Shown: positions 9,102 through 18,440, numbered from the stretch's first letter. The stretch is DNA of 64,000 nt from Roseibium sp. MMSF_3544 (GCF_030732845.1 NZ_JASHKA010000003.1:186001-250000); one strand, 5' to 3'. The notes: generated by a model not told the origin, from the sequence alone. Numbers and translations are program-made.

Positions 9102-9595
9102 TCTTTATTTGTCCATTTCCGGCAGCGCAGCAATAGTGCGCATCGGTATTACTGTATCACAGAGCCTTTGGCCTGCTAAATGCGCATAAATTAAGGCAAA
9201 CCCTACTTTACAGGGCCAATGCACCCCAAAGAAAGGCTGACAGGTTGCATTGATGGGTTTGCTGCAATCGAATTTCAAGTGCCCGCACCAACTACCCTGT
9301 CGGATCCCGGTAAGGCTTGTTCAGATTTCAACAGGATGCGCGACTTCAGCGCGATTTTTTTCGTTTCATCCGACAATGCGAACAATTCGAAGGTTTCGTT
9401 TTTTTCTTCGCCAGCCAAATTAATCATCGTCCGGTCCACTTGGTATTTTAATCGATTAAACAAAGACATAGTACCTTTGGTAGTCTTGCTGCCCCCTGGT
9501 CAATCCACTAGGTTCGCAGCCCTCACAGCCGGACCTTGACACCTTCGATCAGGCTCCGGCGGCGGCTAAGTTCCCATCACGAGGACTGCGGGAAA
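9102..9595. promoter_or_regulatory. divergent chvI / pckA intergenic region
   Basis: This 494-nt region holds the divergent promoters of chvI (leftward) and pckA (rightward). I see no unambiguous -35/-10 pair. It is more AT-rich than the flanking genes and contains one short open frame on the minus strand, listed separately. A ChvI-binding site is expected on biological grounds but I cannot place it. Confidence 0.4.
9275..9469 (-). CDS. possible small hypothetical protein
   Basis: A 64-codon frame starting MSLFNRLKYQVDRTMINLAG sits between chvI and pckA. Its charged, helix-prone composition looks protein-like (SDETKKIALKSRILLKSEQ), and AAAGG precedes the ATG at short spacing. It has no domain I recognise. 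It lies where regulatory DNA is expected, so it may be chance. The opposite-strand frame over the same bases looks less like protein. Confidence 0.35.
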   Translation of the reverse strand: MSLFNRLKYQVDRTMINLAGEEKNETFELFALSDETKKIALKSRILLKSEQALPGSDRVVGAGT

Positions 9596-11206
9596 ATGCA
9601 AGAAACAGGTGTCCGGAACCCTTCCAACGGTAGCGAAACCTTCGGCTTCAAGGGCCTGAAGGCGCTGTATTGGAACCAGAACGAGCCTGCGCTTTACGAA
9701 TATTCCCTTTCCCGTGGCGAAACGCGGCTGGCAGCGGGCGGTGCCCTGGTTGCCGATACCGGCATTCACACCGGACGCTCTCCGAAAGACAAGGTTGTCG
9801 TCCTTGACGACGACACTGCAAATTCGGTCTGGTGGGACAACAACGCTCAGATTTCGAAAGCCCAGTTCGACGTTCTGATGGCGGATTTCCTTGAACACGC
9901 CGAAGGCATGGAACTTTTTGCGCAGGATCTCTACGGCGGTGCCGACGAAACCCACCGGCTGCCGGTGCGCGTCTATACCGAATACGCCTGGCACTCGCTG
10001 TTTATCCGCAACCTGCTGCTGCGTCCCGAAGTGAGCGAGCTGGCAGATCTCGTTCCGGAAATGACGATCGTGGACCTGCCAAGCTTCAAGGCGGACCCCA
10101 AGCGGCATGGAAGCCGCACGGAGACAGTCATTGCCTGCGACCTCACCCGCAAGATTGTGCTGATCGGCGGAACTTCTTACGCGGGCGAGATGAAAAAGTC
10201 CGTCTTCACCATGCTGAACCATCTCCTGCCGGCCAAGGGTGTGATGTCCATGCACTGCTCCGCCAATGTCGGAGACGACGGTGACACGGCGGTCTTCTTC
10301 GGTTTGTCAGGGACAGGCAAGACGACGCTGTCCGCTGACCCCGAGCGCACCCTGATCGGAGATGACGAACACGGCTGGAGCGAAAGCGGCGTCTTCAACT
10401 TCGAGGGCGGCTGCTATGCAAAGACCATTAAACTGTCCGAGGAAGCCGAGCCGGAGATCTATTCAACGACCCAGCGTTTCGGCACAGTGCTTGAGAACGT
10501 TGTTCTGGACGAGCAGCGGGTTCCTGACTTCGACGACGGTTCCAAGACCGAAAACACCCGCGCTGCCTACCCCATCCATTTCATTTCCAACGCAAGCGCG
10601 ACCGGCCGCGCACCGATGCCGAAAACCATCATCATGTTGACGGCGGATGCGTTCGGAGTGATGCCACCCATTGCCCGGCTGACACCGGCGCAGGCCATGT
10701 ACCATTTCCTGTCTGGCTACACGGCGAAGGTCGCGGGAACGGAAAAGGGTGTTACAGAGCCCCAGGCGACGTTCTCGACCTGCTTCGGCGCTCCGTTTCT
10801 GCCGCGCCATCCCTCCGTCTACGGCAATCTTTTGAAGGAATTGATCGCGAAGCATAGTGTGGATTGCTGGCTGGTGAACACCGGCTGGACGGGCGGAGCC
10901 TACGGAACCGGCCACCGCATGCCGATCAAGGCGACACGCACGCTTCTTCAGGCAGCGCTTTCCGGTGATTTGAATTCAGCCGAATTCCGCACGGATCCGA
11001 ATTTCGGTTTCGAGGTCCCCGTCACGGTCCCTGGCGTCGATACCAGGATCCTCACGCCTCGTGAAACCTGGACTGACAAGGATGCTTATGACCTTCAGGC
11101 GTCAAAACTCGTCCAGATGTTCGTCGACAATTTCGGGACCTTTGAAGCCCATGTCGACGGCGCCGTGCTGAGTGCCGCCCCCTCCTTGCGCACGGCAGCG
11201 GAATAA
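9596..11206 (+). CDS. pckA: phosphoenolpyruvate carboxykinase (ATP)
   Basis: A 536-aa cytosolic enzyme that decarboxylates and phosphorylates oxaloacetate to PEP, the first step of gluconeogenesis from TCA intermediates. Visible marks are the kinase-1 loop [14 protein letters not shown], the metal site [21 protein letters not shown], and the [17 protein letters not shown] region. The ATG at 9596 ([18 protein letters not shown]) gives the usual rhizobial length; the frame is open 60 nt further upstream. It is divergent from chvI-chvG-hprK and followed by a strong terminator, so it is monocistronic. It links to the malate dehydrogenase and succinate operon later in the window. Confidence 0.98.
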   Translation: MQETGVRNPSNGSETFGFKGLKALYWNQNEPALYEYSLSRGETRLAAGGALVADTGIHTGRSPKDKVVVLDDDTANSVWWDNNAQISKAQFDVLMADFLEHAEGMELFAQDLYGGADETHRLPVRVYTEYAWHSLFIRNLLLRPEVSELADLVPEMTIVDLPSFKADPKRHGSRTETVIACDLTRKIVLIGGTSYAGEMKKSVFTMLNHLLPAKGVMSMHCSANVGDDGDTAVFFGLSGTGKTTLSADPERTLIGDDEHGWSESGVFNFEGGCYAKTIKLSEEAEPEIYSTTQRFGTVLENVVLDEQRVPDFDDGSKTENTRAAYPIHFISNASATGRAPMPKTIIMLTADAFGVMPPIARLTPAQAMYHFLSGYTAKVAGTEKGVTEPQATFSTCFGAPFLPRHPSVYGNLLKELIAKHSVDCWLVNTGWTGGAYGTGHRMPIKATRTLLQAALSGDLNSAEFRTDPNFGFEVPVTVPGVDTRILTPRETWTDKDAYDLQASKLVQMFVDNFGTFEAHVDGAVLSAAPSLRTAAE

Positions 11207-11236
11207 TCTCGCAGTATCAAACGCTTTGACTTTTTG

Positions 11237-11270
11237 AACGGCACCTGGGTTTCAGGTGCCGTTTTCGTTT
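11237..11270 (+). terminator. rho-independent terminator of pckA
   Basis: An 11-bp perfect stem (11237-11247 with 11253-11263), a 5-nt loop and a T-rich tail lie 30 nt after the pckA stop. Confidence 0.88.
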
Positions 11271-11362
11271 CATTTATGCGTCCATACCCAAGTACAGGTT
11301 TTATCTCTCCCGGAAACTTCTATATTTCAGAGTAGGAACAGACTTTCTACCCGGGGCGGACA

Positions 11363-11698
11363 ATGACGGCGACTGAAATCCAACAAGTGGCAGACGTACT
11401 CCATACTGCGGAGACCTGGAGCAAATCCGGGCGGCAGGTTGCCTTAGCGACCGTAATAGAAACCTGGGGCTCCGCTCCCCGCCCGGTGGGATCGCATCTT
11501 GTCATCGATGCGGACGGCAATTTCGAAGGGTCGGTCTCCGGCGGCTGCGTTGAAGGCGCGGTCGTTACCGAGGCCGTCGATGTCATTGAAACGGGGCAAC
11601 CGACGACACTTGAATTTGGTGTTGCCGACGAAACCGCGTGGCGCGTCGGCCTTTCATGTGGCGGTCGCATTCGCGTTTATGTCGAACCCGTCAGCTGA
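11363..11698 (+). CDS. XdhC/CoxI-family protein, N-terminal domain only
   Basis: A 111-aa protein corresponding to the N-terminal XdhC_CoxI domain: ALATVIETWGSAPRPVGSHL, then GSVSGGCVEGAVV with the conserved cysteine, and the GLSCGGRIRVYVEP ending. XdhC proteins bind molybdenum cofactor, promote its sulfuration and insert it into xanthine-dehydrogenase-type enzymes. The Rossmann half is encoded separately at 12346-13041, so the two probably act as a split XdhC. It starts a compact four-gene run with spacings of 13, 4 and -4 nt. No target dehydrogenase lies in the window. Confidence 0.85.
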   Translation: MTATEIQQVADVLHTAETWSKSGRQVALATVIETWGSAPRPVGSHLVIDADGNFEGSVSGGCVEGAVVTEAVDVIETGQPTTLEFGVADETAWRVGLSCGGRIRVYVEPVS

Positions 11699-11711
11699 TT
11701 GAGTCACCAAA

Positions 11712-12341
11712 GTGCCTACCACCGAAACGTTTCTCGCTTTTCTCGCAGCAACCGCCCTTTTTGCCTACATGCCCGGTCCAGCCGTGCTTTACACCGCAGC
11801 TCAAACGCTTTCGCGCGGACGCCGCGCGGGCTTCATGGCGGCCGCCGGCATTCATTTGGGATGCTATGTGCACGTATTTGCCGCCGCCTTTGGACTGTCC
11901 GCGATTTTCACTGTGGTCCCGACCCTCTATTTCGCCCTGAAACTGGCCGGAGGCGCCTATCTGGTCTTTCTGGGTGTTCAGATGATCCGTACCCGCGTCA
12001 CCGCGGGACCGCTTCCGGATTTGCCGCAAAAGTCGGCGCGCAGGGCTTTTGCCGACAGCATCCTTGTTGAGGTTCTCAACCCGAAAGCGGCGATCTTTTT
12101 CATCGCCTTCCTGCCGCAATTCGTCAGCCCTGAGGCAAGCCTTCCAATCTGGGTACAGTTCCTGATCCTTGGAACAATCGTCAATTTCGCTTTCGCATCC
12201 GCTGATATTGCGACTGTTTTCTTCGCTTCAGAGGTCAAAAAGCGTCTCGTCAGAACGTCCAGATTCCAGGAATTCACGCGCTGGATCGGCGGCACGCTCC
12301 TGGTAGGCCTCGGCCTCAAACTGGCTACCGACCGGACTTGA
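11712..12341 (+). CDS. LysE/RhtB-family exporter
   Basis: A 209-aa inner-membrane protein with about six hydrophobic segments. It has the family pattern FLAATALFAYMPGPAVLYTA at the start, GGAYLVFLGVQMIRTR in the middle and NPKAAIFFIAFLPQFV after the loop. Members export amino acids or related small metabolites. It is inserted between the two XdhC halves with 13 nt upstream and 4 nt downstream, so it is almost certainly co-transcribed with them. The start is a GTG; the ribosome site is weak. The substrate is unknown, and a functional link to molybdenum-enzyme maturation is unproven. Confidence 0.85.
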   Translation: MPTTETFLAFLAATALFAYMPGPAVLYTAAQTLSRGRRAGFMAAAGIHLGCYVHVFAAAFGLSAIFTVVPTLYFALKLAGGAYLVFLGVQMIRTRVTAGPLPDLPQKSARRAFADSILVEVLNPKAAIFFIAFLPQFVSPEASLPIWVQFLILGTIVNFAFASADIATVFFASEVKKRLVRTSRFQEFTRWIGGTLLVGLGLKLATDRT

Positions 12342-12345
12342 AACC

Positions 12346-13041
12346 ATGGATTTTTCGCTTCTTGAACTGCTGAACAGGGAACGGGCCGCCCGCCGCGCAG
12401 CCATTCTCGTAACCCGGCTTGATGACAGCAGCCAGCGGCTTGTGCGCAAGGAAGACGGATATGCGTCCGATCCACTGGCAGAAGAACTCGAGAAGCGGTT
12501 CCGGTCGGGGAAATCGGGAACCATCGAAACCGAAGAGGGCAATGTCTTTCTGACCGTCTCGGTTCCGGCGCCCCGCCTGGTCATCATCGGTGCTGTTCAT
12601 ATCACCCAGGCGCTGGTCCCAATGGCGGAAATCGCAGGCCTCGACGTGACCGTGATCGACCCGCGCACTGCATTCGCGACTGAAGACCGTTTTCCGAGTA
12701 GTTCCCTGAAAGCCGACTGGCCGGAAGAGGTTTTGAACGAAACGCCTCTGGATGCCTACACGGCCGTTGCCGCCGTTACCCATGATCCGAAGATCGACGA
12801 TTTTCCGCTTATCGAAGCCCTCAAGACCGGCTGCTTCTATGTTGGTGCCCTTGGGAGCCGCAAGACGCACGCAAAACGTCTGGAGCGCTTTGAGGCCGCC
12901 GGTGTCGACCCGGCACTGTTCGATCGGATAGATGCGCCAATCGGTCTCGATATCGGAGCTGCCTCGCCGGAAGAAATCGCCGTTGCGGTGCTTGGGTCCA
13001 TCATTACGGCGCTGCGCAAGGCGCCGGAGCTCAGTCCATGA
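12346..13041 (+). CDS. XdhC family protein, C-terminal Rossmann domain
   Basis: A 231-aa protein. The last 150 residues match the XdhC C-terminal Rossmann domain: LVIIGAVHITQALVPMAEIAG, VTVIDPRTAFAT, VAAVTHDPKIDDFPLIEALK, FYVGALGSRKTHAKRLERF and IGLDIGAASPEEIAVAVLGSI. It probably partners the N-terminal unit at 11363-11698 to sulfurate and deliver molybdenum cofactor. Its stop overlaps the start of the next gene by 4 nt (ATGA), showing translational coupling with the MobA-like fusion. Confidence 0.87.
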   Translation: MDFSLLELLNRERAARRAAILVTRLDDSSQRLVRKEDGYASDPLAEELEKRFRSGKSGTIETEEGNVFLTVSVPAPRLVIIGAVHITQALVPMAEIAGLDVTVIDPRTAFATEDRFPSSSLKADWPEEVLNETPLDAYTAVAAVTHDPKIDDFPLIEALKTGCFYVGALGSRKTHAKRLERFEAAGVDPALFDRIDAPIGLDIGAASPEEIAVAVLGSIITALRKAPELSP

Positions 13042-14654
13042 AATTCGGCCCCGTTTCGCCGGAAGACGCCGTCGGCTGCATCCTTGCACATAAGACCAAG
13101 GCGGCGGGCCGGTCCCTGAAGAAGGGACACGTGCTCAGCGATCAGGATTGCCGAGACCTTTCAGAGCAGGGTGAGACAAGCGTCGTTGTTGCACGCTTCG
13201 AGGCAGGCGACATCGGCGAAGACGCTGCCGCGGAACGGCTGGGCATGGCGGCCAAGGGTGGCGGTGTCAGTCAAGACACGGCGTTCACGGGCCGAATGAA
13301 CCTTTATGCCGACAAGCCAGGTCTGTTGATCGTCGATACTGATGCGGTGAACGCCGCCAACCGGATTGACCCCGCGATCACCTTTGCCACGCTTCCAAAC
13401 CACAGCCAGGTGAACGGCGACCGCATGATCGCAACAGCCAAGATCATTTCGTTCGCAGTTCAGGACGACTTGCTGAAAAAAGCGGAAGCAGCTGTCCGCG
13501 GCGCGGTTCGCATTGCCGAGTTCCAGCCAAGAAAGGTGGGTCTCGTTGCCACGGAACTGCCGCACCTGAAACAGGTCACCATGGACAAGACCCGCAGGGT
13601 CCTTGAAGACCGTTTGCGCCCGAGCAACAGCATCGTTCTTGAAGAAAAACGCGTTCCTCACGACGAGGCAGCCGTCGCCGGCGCCATGAAGAGCCTTTTG
13701 GCCGAAGGGGCCGATTTCCTGGTCCTTATCGGAGCGTCTGCTGTTGTCGACAGAAACGACGTTCTGCCTGCAGCCATTGATCTGGCCGGCGGCACCGTTG
13801 CGCATCTTGGAATGCCGGTCGATCCGGGAAATCTGCTCATGCTCGCCGAACTTGGAGGCCACCCGGTCCTCGGTGCCCCCGGGTGCGCCAGAAGTCCGAA
13901 GGAAAACGGCTTTGACTGGGTGCTTAACCGTCTGCTTGCGGATGTAAAAACGGAGCCTGCGGACATAACGTCGATGGGTGTTGGAGGCCTCCTGATGGAA
14001 ATCGGCACGCGGCCACAGCCAAGGGAAATCAAACGGCATACGCAATCGCCCAAAATTGCCGCGATCATCCTGGGAGCCGGGCGATCGACACGCATGGGCG
14101 GTCCCAACAAGCTGCTCGCACAGTTGGATGGAAAGTCGCTGGTGCGTCACGTCGGCGAAGCCGCAATGTCGGCGGGACTGGCGCAAACCGTGCTCGTGAC
14201 CGGGCATCTTGCCGAGGATGTCGGCGCACAAGTGGGCGACCTCGACATTCTCACGGTGCACAATCCCGACTTTGCGGACGGCATGGCAGGTTCCATCCGC
14301 ACCGGCATGAAAGCTCTCGCCGCCGACACGGAAGCTGTGCTCATTCTTCTTGGTGACATGCCACGCATTCAGGCCGAGGACCTTTTCAAGCTGATTGCGG
14401 CCTACCGAGAAAACGACAACAACCTGATCGTGACGGCAACTTCAGACGGGAAGCGAGGCAATCCCGTTCTGTGGGACCGGCGGTTTTTCGAGGCTTTGTC
14501 GTCGCTAAGTGGCGACATCGGCGCCCGCCACGTCATTGCGGAAAATCCGGGTTTTGTCGCAGAGGTGGAGATCGGTCCGGCTGCCCGCCTCGACCTCGAC
14601 ACCCCGCAAGCGCTGCACGACGCAGGCGGCTCCCTGCCCGGGACGAAGACGTGA
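13038..14654 (+). CDS. molybdopterin-binding / MobA-like nucleotidyltransferase fusion
   Basis: A 538-aa two-domain cytosolic protein. Residues 1 to about 330 are a MoeA/MoaB-like molybdopterin-binding region (PRKVGLVATELPHLKQ, FLVLIGASAVVDRNDVLPAA, GTVAHLGMPVDPGNLLMLAE, PVLGAPGCARSPKENGFDW). Residues 338 to about 530 are a MobA/MocA-type nucleotidyltransferase: AAIILGAGRSTRMGGPNKLL is the nucleotide loop, then VLILLGDMPRI and GDIGARHVI. The likely role is finishing molybdenum cofactor (cytidylylation to MCD) for hydroxylases matured by the XdhC pair. This fusion occurs in other alphaproteobacteria. It starts inside the xdhC stop. Confidence 0.87.
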   Translation: MKFGPVSPEDAVGCILAHKTKAAGRSLKKGHVLSDQDCRDLSEQGETSVVVARFEAGDIGEDAAAERLGMAAKGGGVSQDTAFTGRMNLYADKPGLLIVDTDAVNAANRIDPAITFATLPNHSQVNGDRMIATAKIISFAVQDDLLKKAEAAVRGAVRIAEFQPRKVGLVATELPHLKQVTMDKTRRVLEDRLRPSNSIVLEEKRVPHDEAAVAGAMKSLLAEGADFLVLIGASAVVDRNDVLPAAIDLAGGTVAHLGMPVDPGNLLMLAELGGHPVLGAPGCARSPKENGFDWVLNRLLADVKTEPADITSMGVGGLLMEIGTRPQPREIKRHTQSPKIAAIILGAGRSTRMGGPNKLLAQLDGKSLVRHVGEAAMSAGLAQTVLVTGHLAEDVGAQVGDLDILTVHNPDFADGMAGSIRTGMKALAADTEAVLILLGDMPRIQAEDLFKLIAAYRENDNNLIVTATSDGKRGNPVLWDRRFFEALSSLSGDIGARHVIAENPGFVAEVEIGPAARLDLDTPQALHDAGGSLPGTKT

Positions 14655-14929
14655 CCAAAACGCTCCTCGTTTGAGCCGTGGTGCTGGTGAATTTACGTTA
14701 ACCTGCTATGCGCTGGATGCAGGCCGGAAATGTCAGGTAATCTATTGCATTTTTGTGACACGCCGCTTATTTAAATCCTGCGCTTGCCGAAGGGCATCCA
14801 ATTTGGGTTGGACGACGTATGACGTCCCGAGCGCTGATAAAATCCGATTTACATCGAAAGCTGTTCGGATCCTCCCCCTCCCGAGGATGCTCGAGCGCTT
14901 TTGTTGCTTGAACGAGAAGGAAGAAAAGA

Positions 14930-15136
14930 ATGGCTGACTTGTCTCTCCCGCGTCCGGGCTGCTGCAAATGGGCAGAAGGCGATGCCGGGAACTACACTTT
15001 TCCGTGCAACACGCGTGTTGAACAGGGCGAATCCTATTGCGAAGCGCACCGCGCGATCGTCTATATTCCGCCGGAAGAGCGCCGCCGCAACCGTTCAGGT
15101 GGTGGCATGAGCCTGACCTTCCGTCGCGCTGCCTAA
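14930..15136 (+). CDS. stand-alone GcrA C-terminal zinc-domain-like protein
   Basis: A 68-aa protein preceded by GAAGGAAG at good spacing. The pattern C12-K-W-x2-GD, FPC26, SYC37-x2-H40 and Y45 closely resembles the C-terminal part of the cell-cycle regulator GcrA (CxWP-GDP...FC...YC-x2-H...Y). The GcrA N-terminal DNA-binding helix-turn-helix is absent. A stop (TGA at 14909-14911) closes the frame just upstream, so it is not a mis-called start. In GcrA this region contacts the housekeeping sigma factor, so a role tuning transcription by sigma contact is possible but inferred. A strong terminator follows. Confidence 0.75.
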   Translation: MADLSLPRPGCCKWAEGDAGNYTFPCNTRVEQGESYCEAHRAIVYIPPEERRRNRSGGGMSLTFRRAA

Positions 15137-15170
15137 TCAATAAAGCTGCTTACGATAAAAGCAGAACAGT

Positions 15171-15218
15171 CGTGGAGAACTCCACGTTCCTTAAGACCCG
15201 GCCTTTGGCCGGGTTTTT
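15171..15218 (+). terminator. double hairpin terminator after the GcrA-like gene
   Basis: A 7-bp stem-loop (15171-15177 with 15180-15186) is followed by an 8-bp GC-rich stem (15196-15203 with 15207-15214) and a T-run to 15218. The second element alone is a textbook intrinsic terminator. Confidence 0.87.
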
Positions 15219-15541
15219 GTTTGTCTTGAGACGCAAAGCCAGTTTTCGAAGCCAAACAAAAATGCCTGAAAGCAAGCTGATCTACCGTTGCCGAGCCAAA
15301 TTCACGCAGCAGCATTATTTAAGTCTGCTTTTCAGATCATGTGATTTGATTTCCATCTTGCCGGCGAACTGTTCACAGGGCGAAAGCCCGTGGATACGAA
15401 CTTCACGGATGCGTCAAAAACGCAAGCAATTACAACTATTTGGTTCTTTTTCCCTCCGTCATTTCAACTATAGGTTTATTGCGCAGTCGCTGAAGTTATA
15501 TCGATACTGAATTCAAGGCTGGCTCCTGGTGCAGCTAAACG
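15219..15541. other. intergenic region upstream of diguanylate cyclase 1
   Basis: About 320 nt, more AT-rich than its surroundings, presumably holding the promoter of the cyclase. A small GGGC-GAAA-GCCC hairpin occurs near 15378. No coding sequence is supported, and no match to the known c-di-GMP riboswitch consensus is seen by eye. Confidence 0.4.
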
Positions 15542-18145
15542 ATGGAATTGATGCTGAATATGACGCTCGCGCAGGTTCAACGAGAAGAAGAACGATTGGA
15601 AGCGCTTCGCAAGCTCTCAATCATTCACTCGGAACAGCTGCCCGAATTCGACGCTGTCGTATCGAATGCTTCCTACATCTTCGACTGCCCGATGGCGGTG
15701 ATATCGATCGTCGATCAGGACGAGATCTGGTTCAAGTCTGCCGTCGGTCTCGACGCCACCGAGACGCACCGTGAAAATTCCTTTTGCGGCTATACAATCT
15801 TGTCCGATGATCTTCTGGTCGTTCCGGATGCACGCGCAGACGAGCGGTTTCGTGACATCCCGCTGGTGACCGGTGAGGTCGGCGCGCGCTTTTATATCGG
15901 TTGCCCAGTTTTGGTTGATGGCAAACACCGGATCGGTACGATCTGCGTGATCGATACAAAGCCGCGCCAGCCGAGCGATGAGCAACTTGCCCAAATGCGC
16001 AACCTTGCCAAGGTTGTCGAAGGTCTGATCAAGGCGCACAAGGCCAGCATCGAGACGCGGGAAGCGCTGCTGCAAGCTGAACTGGAACAAGAGCGCGCAA
16101 GCCGCAGCCATGACCTGCTGGAGGAGATCGCTCTCATTTCCGATGTCGGTGGTTGGGAGTACGACACCAGGACGGGCCAAATGACATGGACCGCGAAGAC
16201 GCGGGACATCCACAAAGTCGGTGACGATTTCCAACCCGATTTCGAAACGGCTCTGTCCTTCTTTGCTCCCGACAGCCGAAGTGTTCTTCAATCCGCCTTC
16301 GAAGATGCTGTCCAGTCAGGCAAGAGCTGGGACCTGGAACTTGAGCTCGTCACGGCAACGGATCATGAACTCTGGGTTCGCTCTGCCGGGCGTCCGGTGT
16401 TCGAGGGGTCAAAGGTCCGTCGCGTCATTGGCGCAATTCAGGACATCTCGGCGCGCAAGCGCAAGGAAGAGGACTTTCGCACGTCGGAAGCAATCCAGCG
16501 CACGACGTTCGACGCGCTGCAGGAAGGGATCCTGCTTGTGGATAGTGCAGGACACATTCATTCAGCCAATTCCGCTGCCGCCAAGTTGCTGGGGTTGGCG
16601 GCAAATGCCCTGACCGGCAGCAGCCTGCACGACCTTGACCTATCCCGATTGAACTTTGCAGACGCGAACAACGAGCAGGATCATCCACTTGTTCTAGCCC
16701 TCACCGATCCCGGGTTGGTTGTCGACCGGGAAGCGCAGTTCAGTGATCGCGACAACGGAAAGTCCAGATGGCTTCGCCTCAACGCAAAACCTGTCGACAA
16801 GATCAACGACCATGGATTTGACGGTGTCGTCGTATCGCTGACAGACATTACACGGGAGAAGCAGCAGGCGGATACGCTGCAAGTGTTCTTCGACAATTTC
16901 CCGGGCGGACTGGTGCACTATGACAGCCAGTTGCAGATGACTTTCTGGAATGAAGAGTTTGCCGACTTATTGAACCTTCCCCAGTCGTTTTTGCTGCAAA
17001 AACCTGAATTGAAGCAAGTCATTCAGTTCCTGGCGACCCGCGGCGACTACGGTGAAGGCGACCCTGAACAGATTGCCTCCGAGCGTCTCGAAAAATACGG
17101 CGCCGGAAGCCGGCATGCCTATGAACGCAAGACCAACGACGGAAAGGTTCTTGAAGTTCGCGGAACACCGATTCCCGGTGGCGGCAACGTGTCGAGTTTC
17201 CTCGACATCACCAGGCGCAAGCGCATGGAAGAACAGCTTGTTGAAAAGGAAAGACTTGCCAGCCACCGCCTTTTCGAGCTGGAAGCGGTGATTGCCAACA
17301 TGCGTCAGGGAGTATGCGTATTCGATGGCGAGGGGCGCCTCACGCTCTGGAACAGGCACTTCATTGAACTCTTTGGCAAACCGGACGGTGAAGTCAGAAA
17401 GGGCATGCGCCTGGTAGAGATGCTGGAGCTCGAAAGACAACGTGGCGAATTCACGGAGGACCCGTCCGCCTTTTACGCGGATCTGAGAGAAAAGCTCGAC
17501 GCCGGTGAAGTGCTCAATTCCATTTTCAAACATCCGAACGGGACAATCATCAGCATTGTGCGGACGCCACTTCCCGACGGGGGTTGGGTGGGAACGCACG
17601 AAGACGTCACCTCGCGGGAAAAGGCGACCGAGAAAATCACTTATGCCGCACACCACGACACGCTGACGGGGCTCGCAAACAGGACGCTGTTCAATCTCAA
17701 GCTGGAAGATGCGATCAACAGGGCGGAGGACTACAGCGAGGTCAGCGATCTGCTGATGATCGACCTCGACCGGTTCAAACCCGTCAATGACACTTACGGC
17801 CACAACGTGGGTGACGATCTCCTGCAACAGGCGGCGGCCAGGCTGAAGGATTGCGTGCGCACAAAGGACACCGTTGCACGGCTTGGCGGCGACGAATTTG
17901 CCATCATTGTCCGAAACACGACCCGGGAACCCGACCTCGCCTCGAAGATCGCCCGGCGCGTTGTCGAGCAATTGAGGAAGCCGTACACGATCGACGGCAA
18001 CACAATAGAAATCAGTGCAAGCGTGGGAATTGCACCCATTTCCGGGTCTGGCCCCGACGCAAGCCCGATCCTCAAGAAAGCCGACGTCGCCCTTTACGCG
18101 GTCAAGAATGAGGGTCGCGACGGTTTCAAGCACTATTCGGAGTAG
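15542..18145 (+). CDS. GAF/PAS-domain diguanylate cyclase 1
   Basis: An 867-aa protein with no evident membrane segment. Order: N-terminal GAF (about 20-175), PAS (195-305), PAS (315-440), two PAS_7-like modules (about 445-560 and 575-695, each with the FDNFPGG or ANMRQGV signature) and C-terminal GGDEF (about 700-867). The active site RLGGDEF is intact at residues 782-786. RTKD lies five residues before it, so the product-inhibition I-site is present. It should make cyclic di-GMP from two GTP. No EAL domain. It is the first of two tandem paralogues. The first ATG is given; an internal ATG at 15560 aligns better with the paralogue's start. Confidence 0.92.
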   Translation: MELMLNMTLAQVQREEERLEALRKLSIIHSEQLPEFDAVVSNASYIFDCPMAVISIVDQDEIWFKSAVGLDATETHRENSFCGYTILSDDLLVVPDARADERFRDIPLVTGEVGARFYIGCPVLVDGKHRIGTICVIDTKPRQPSDEQLAQMRNLAKVVEGLIKAHKASIETREALLQAELEQERASRSHDLLEEIALISDVGGWEYDTRTGQMTWTAKTRDIHKVGDDFQPDFETALSFFAPDSRSVLQSAFEDAVQSGKSWDLELELVTATDHELWVRSAGRPVFEGSKVRRVIGAIQDISARKRKEEDFRTSEAIQRTTFDALQEGILLVDSAGHIHSANSAAAKLLGLAANALTGSSLHDLDLSRLNFADANNEQDHPLVLALTDPGLVVDREAQFSDRDNGKSRWLRLNAKPVDKINDHGFDGVVVSLTDITREKQQADTLQVFFDNFPGGLVHYDSQLQMTFWNEEFADLLNLPQSFLLQKPELKQVIQFLATRGDYGEGDPEQIASERLEKYGAGSRHAYERKTNDGKVLEVRGTPIPGGGNVSSFLDITRRKRMEEQLVEKERLASHRLFELEAVIANMRQGVCVFDGEGRLTLWNRHFIELFGKPDGEVRKGMRLVEMLELERQRGEFTEDPSAFYADLREKLDAGEVLNSIFKHPNGTIISIVRTPLPDGGWVGTHEDVTSREKATEKITYAAHHDTLTGLANRTLFNLKLEDAINRAEDYSEVSDLLMIDLDRFKPVNDTYGHNVGDDLLQQAAARLKDCVRTKDTVARLGGDEFAIIVRNTTREPDLASKIARRVVEQLRKPYTIDGNTIEISASVGIAPISGSGPDASPILKKADVALYAVKNEGRDGFKHYSE

Positions 18146-18440
18146 GTCTCTGTTTTGAGGCCGACAAGCTCACAGCAACCCAGAATCAAGTCATCCAAAA
18201 AATCACAACTAAAGCGTTTATCTGGTTGTATTGTATTTTATCTATTTCGAACGATGCCAACGATTACAATCAAATAAACCAGAAATTGAATAAACGTGCT
18301 TTCTACGCTCGAAAGCATCACGTTTTTGCGAAAATCCTGTAGATATTCGAAACTTAATCTTTTGTTGCCGTTCTTAAACTACGTTTCAGACTTATTCTCA
18401 TGACAACTTTCCGAGGCACAATCGGGAGACAAGACGCGGT
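18146..18440. other. AT-rich intergenic region between the two cyclases
   Basis: An AT-rich spacer of 295 nt. Segments around 18212-18230 and 18270-18302 form a long imperfect inverted repeat (AAAGCGTTTATCTGGTT against AACCAGA and ATAAACGTGCTTT). It probably carries the end of the first transcript and the promoter of the second. No coding sequence is seen. Confidence 0.4.

Noticed and set aside
15360-15541. c-di-GMP riboswitch upstream of cyclase 1
   Set aside because: A GAAA-capped hairpin is present, but the two-helix GEMM consensus is not recognisable.
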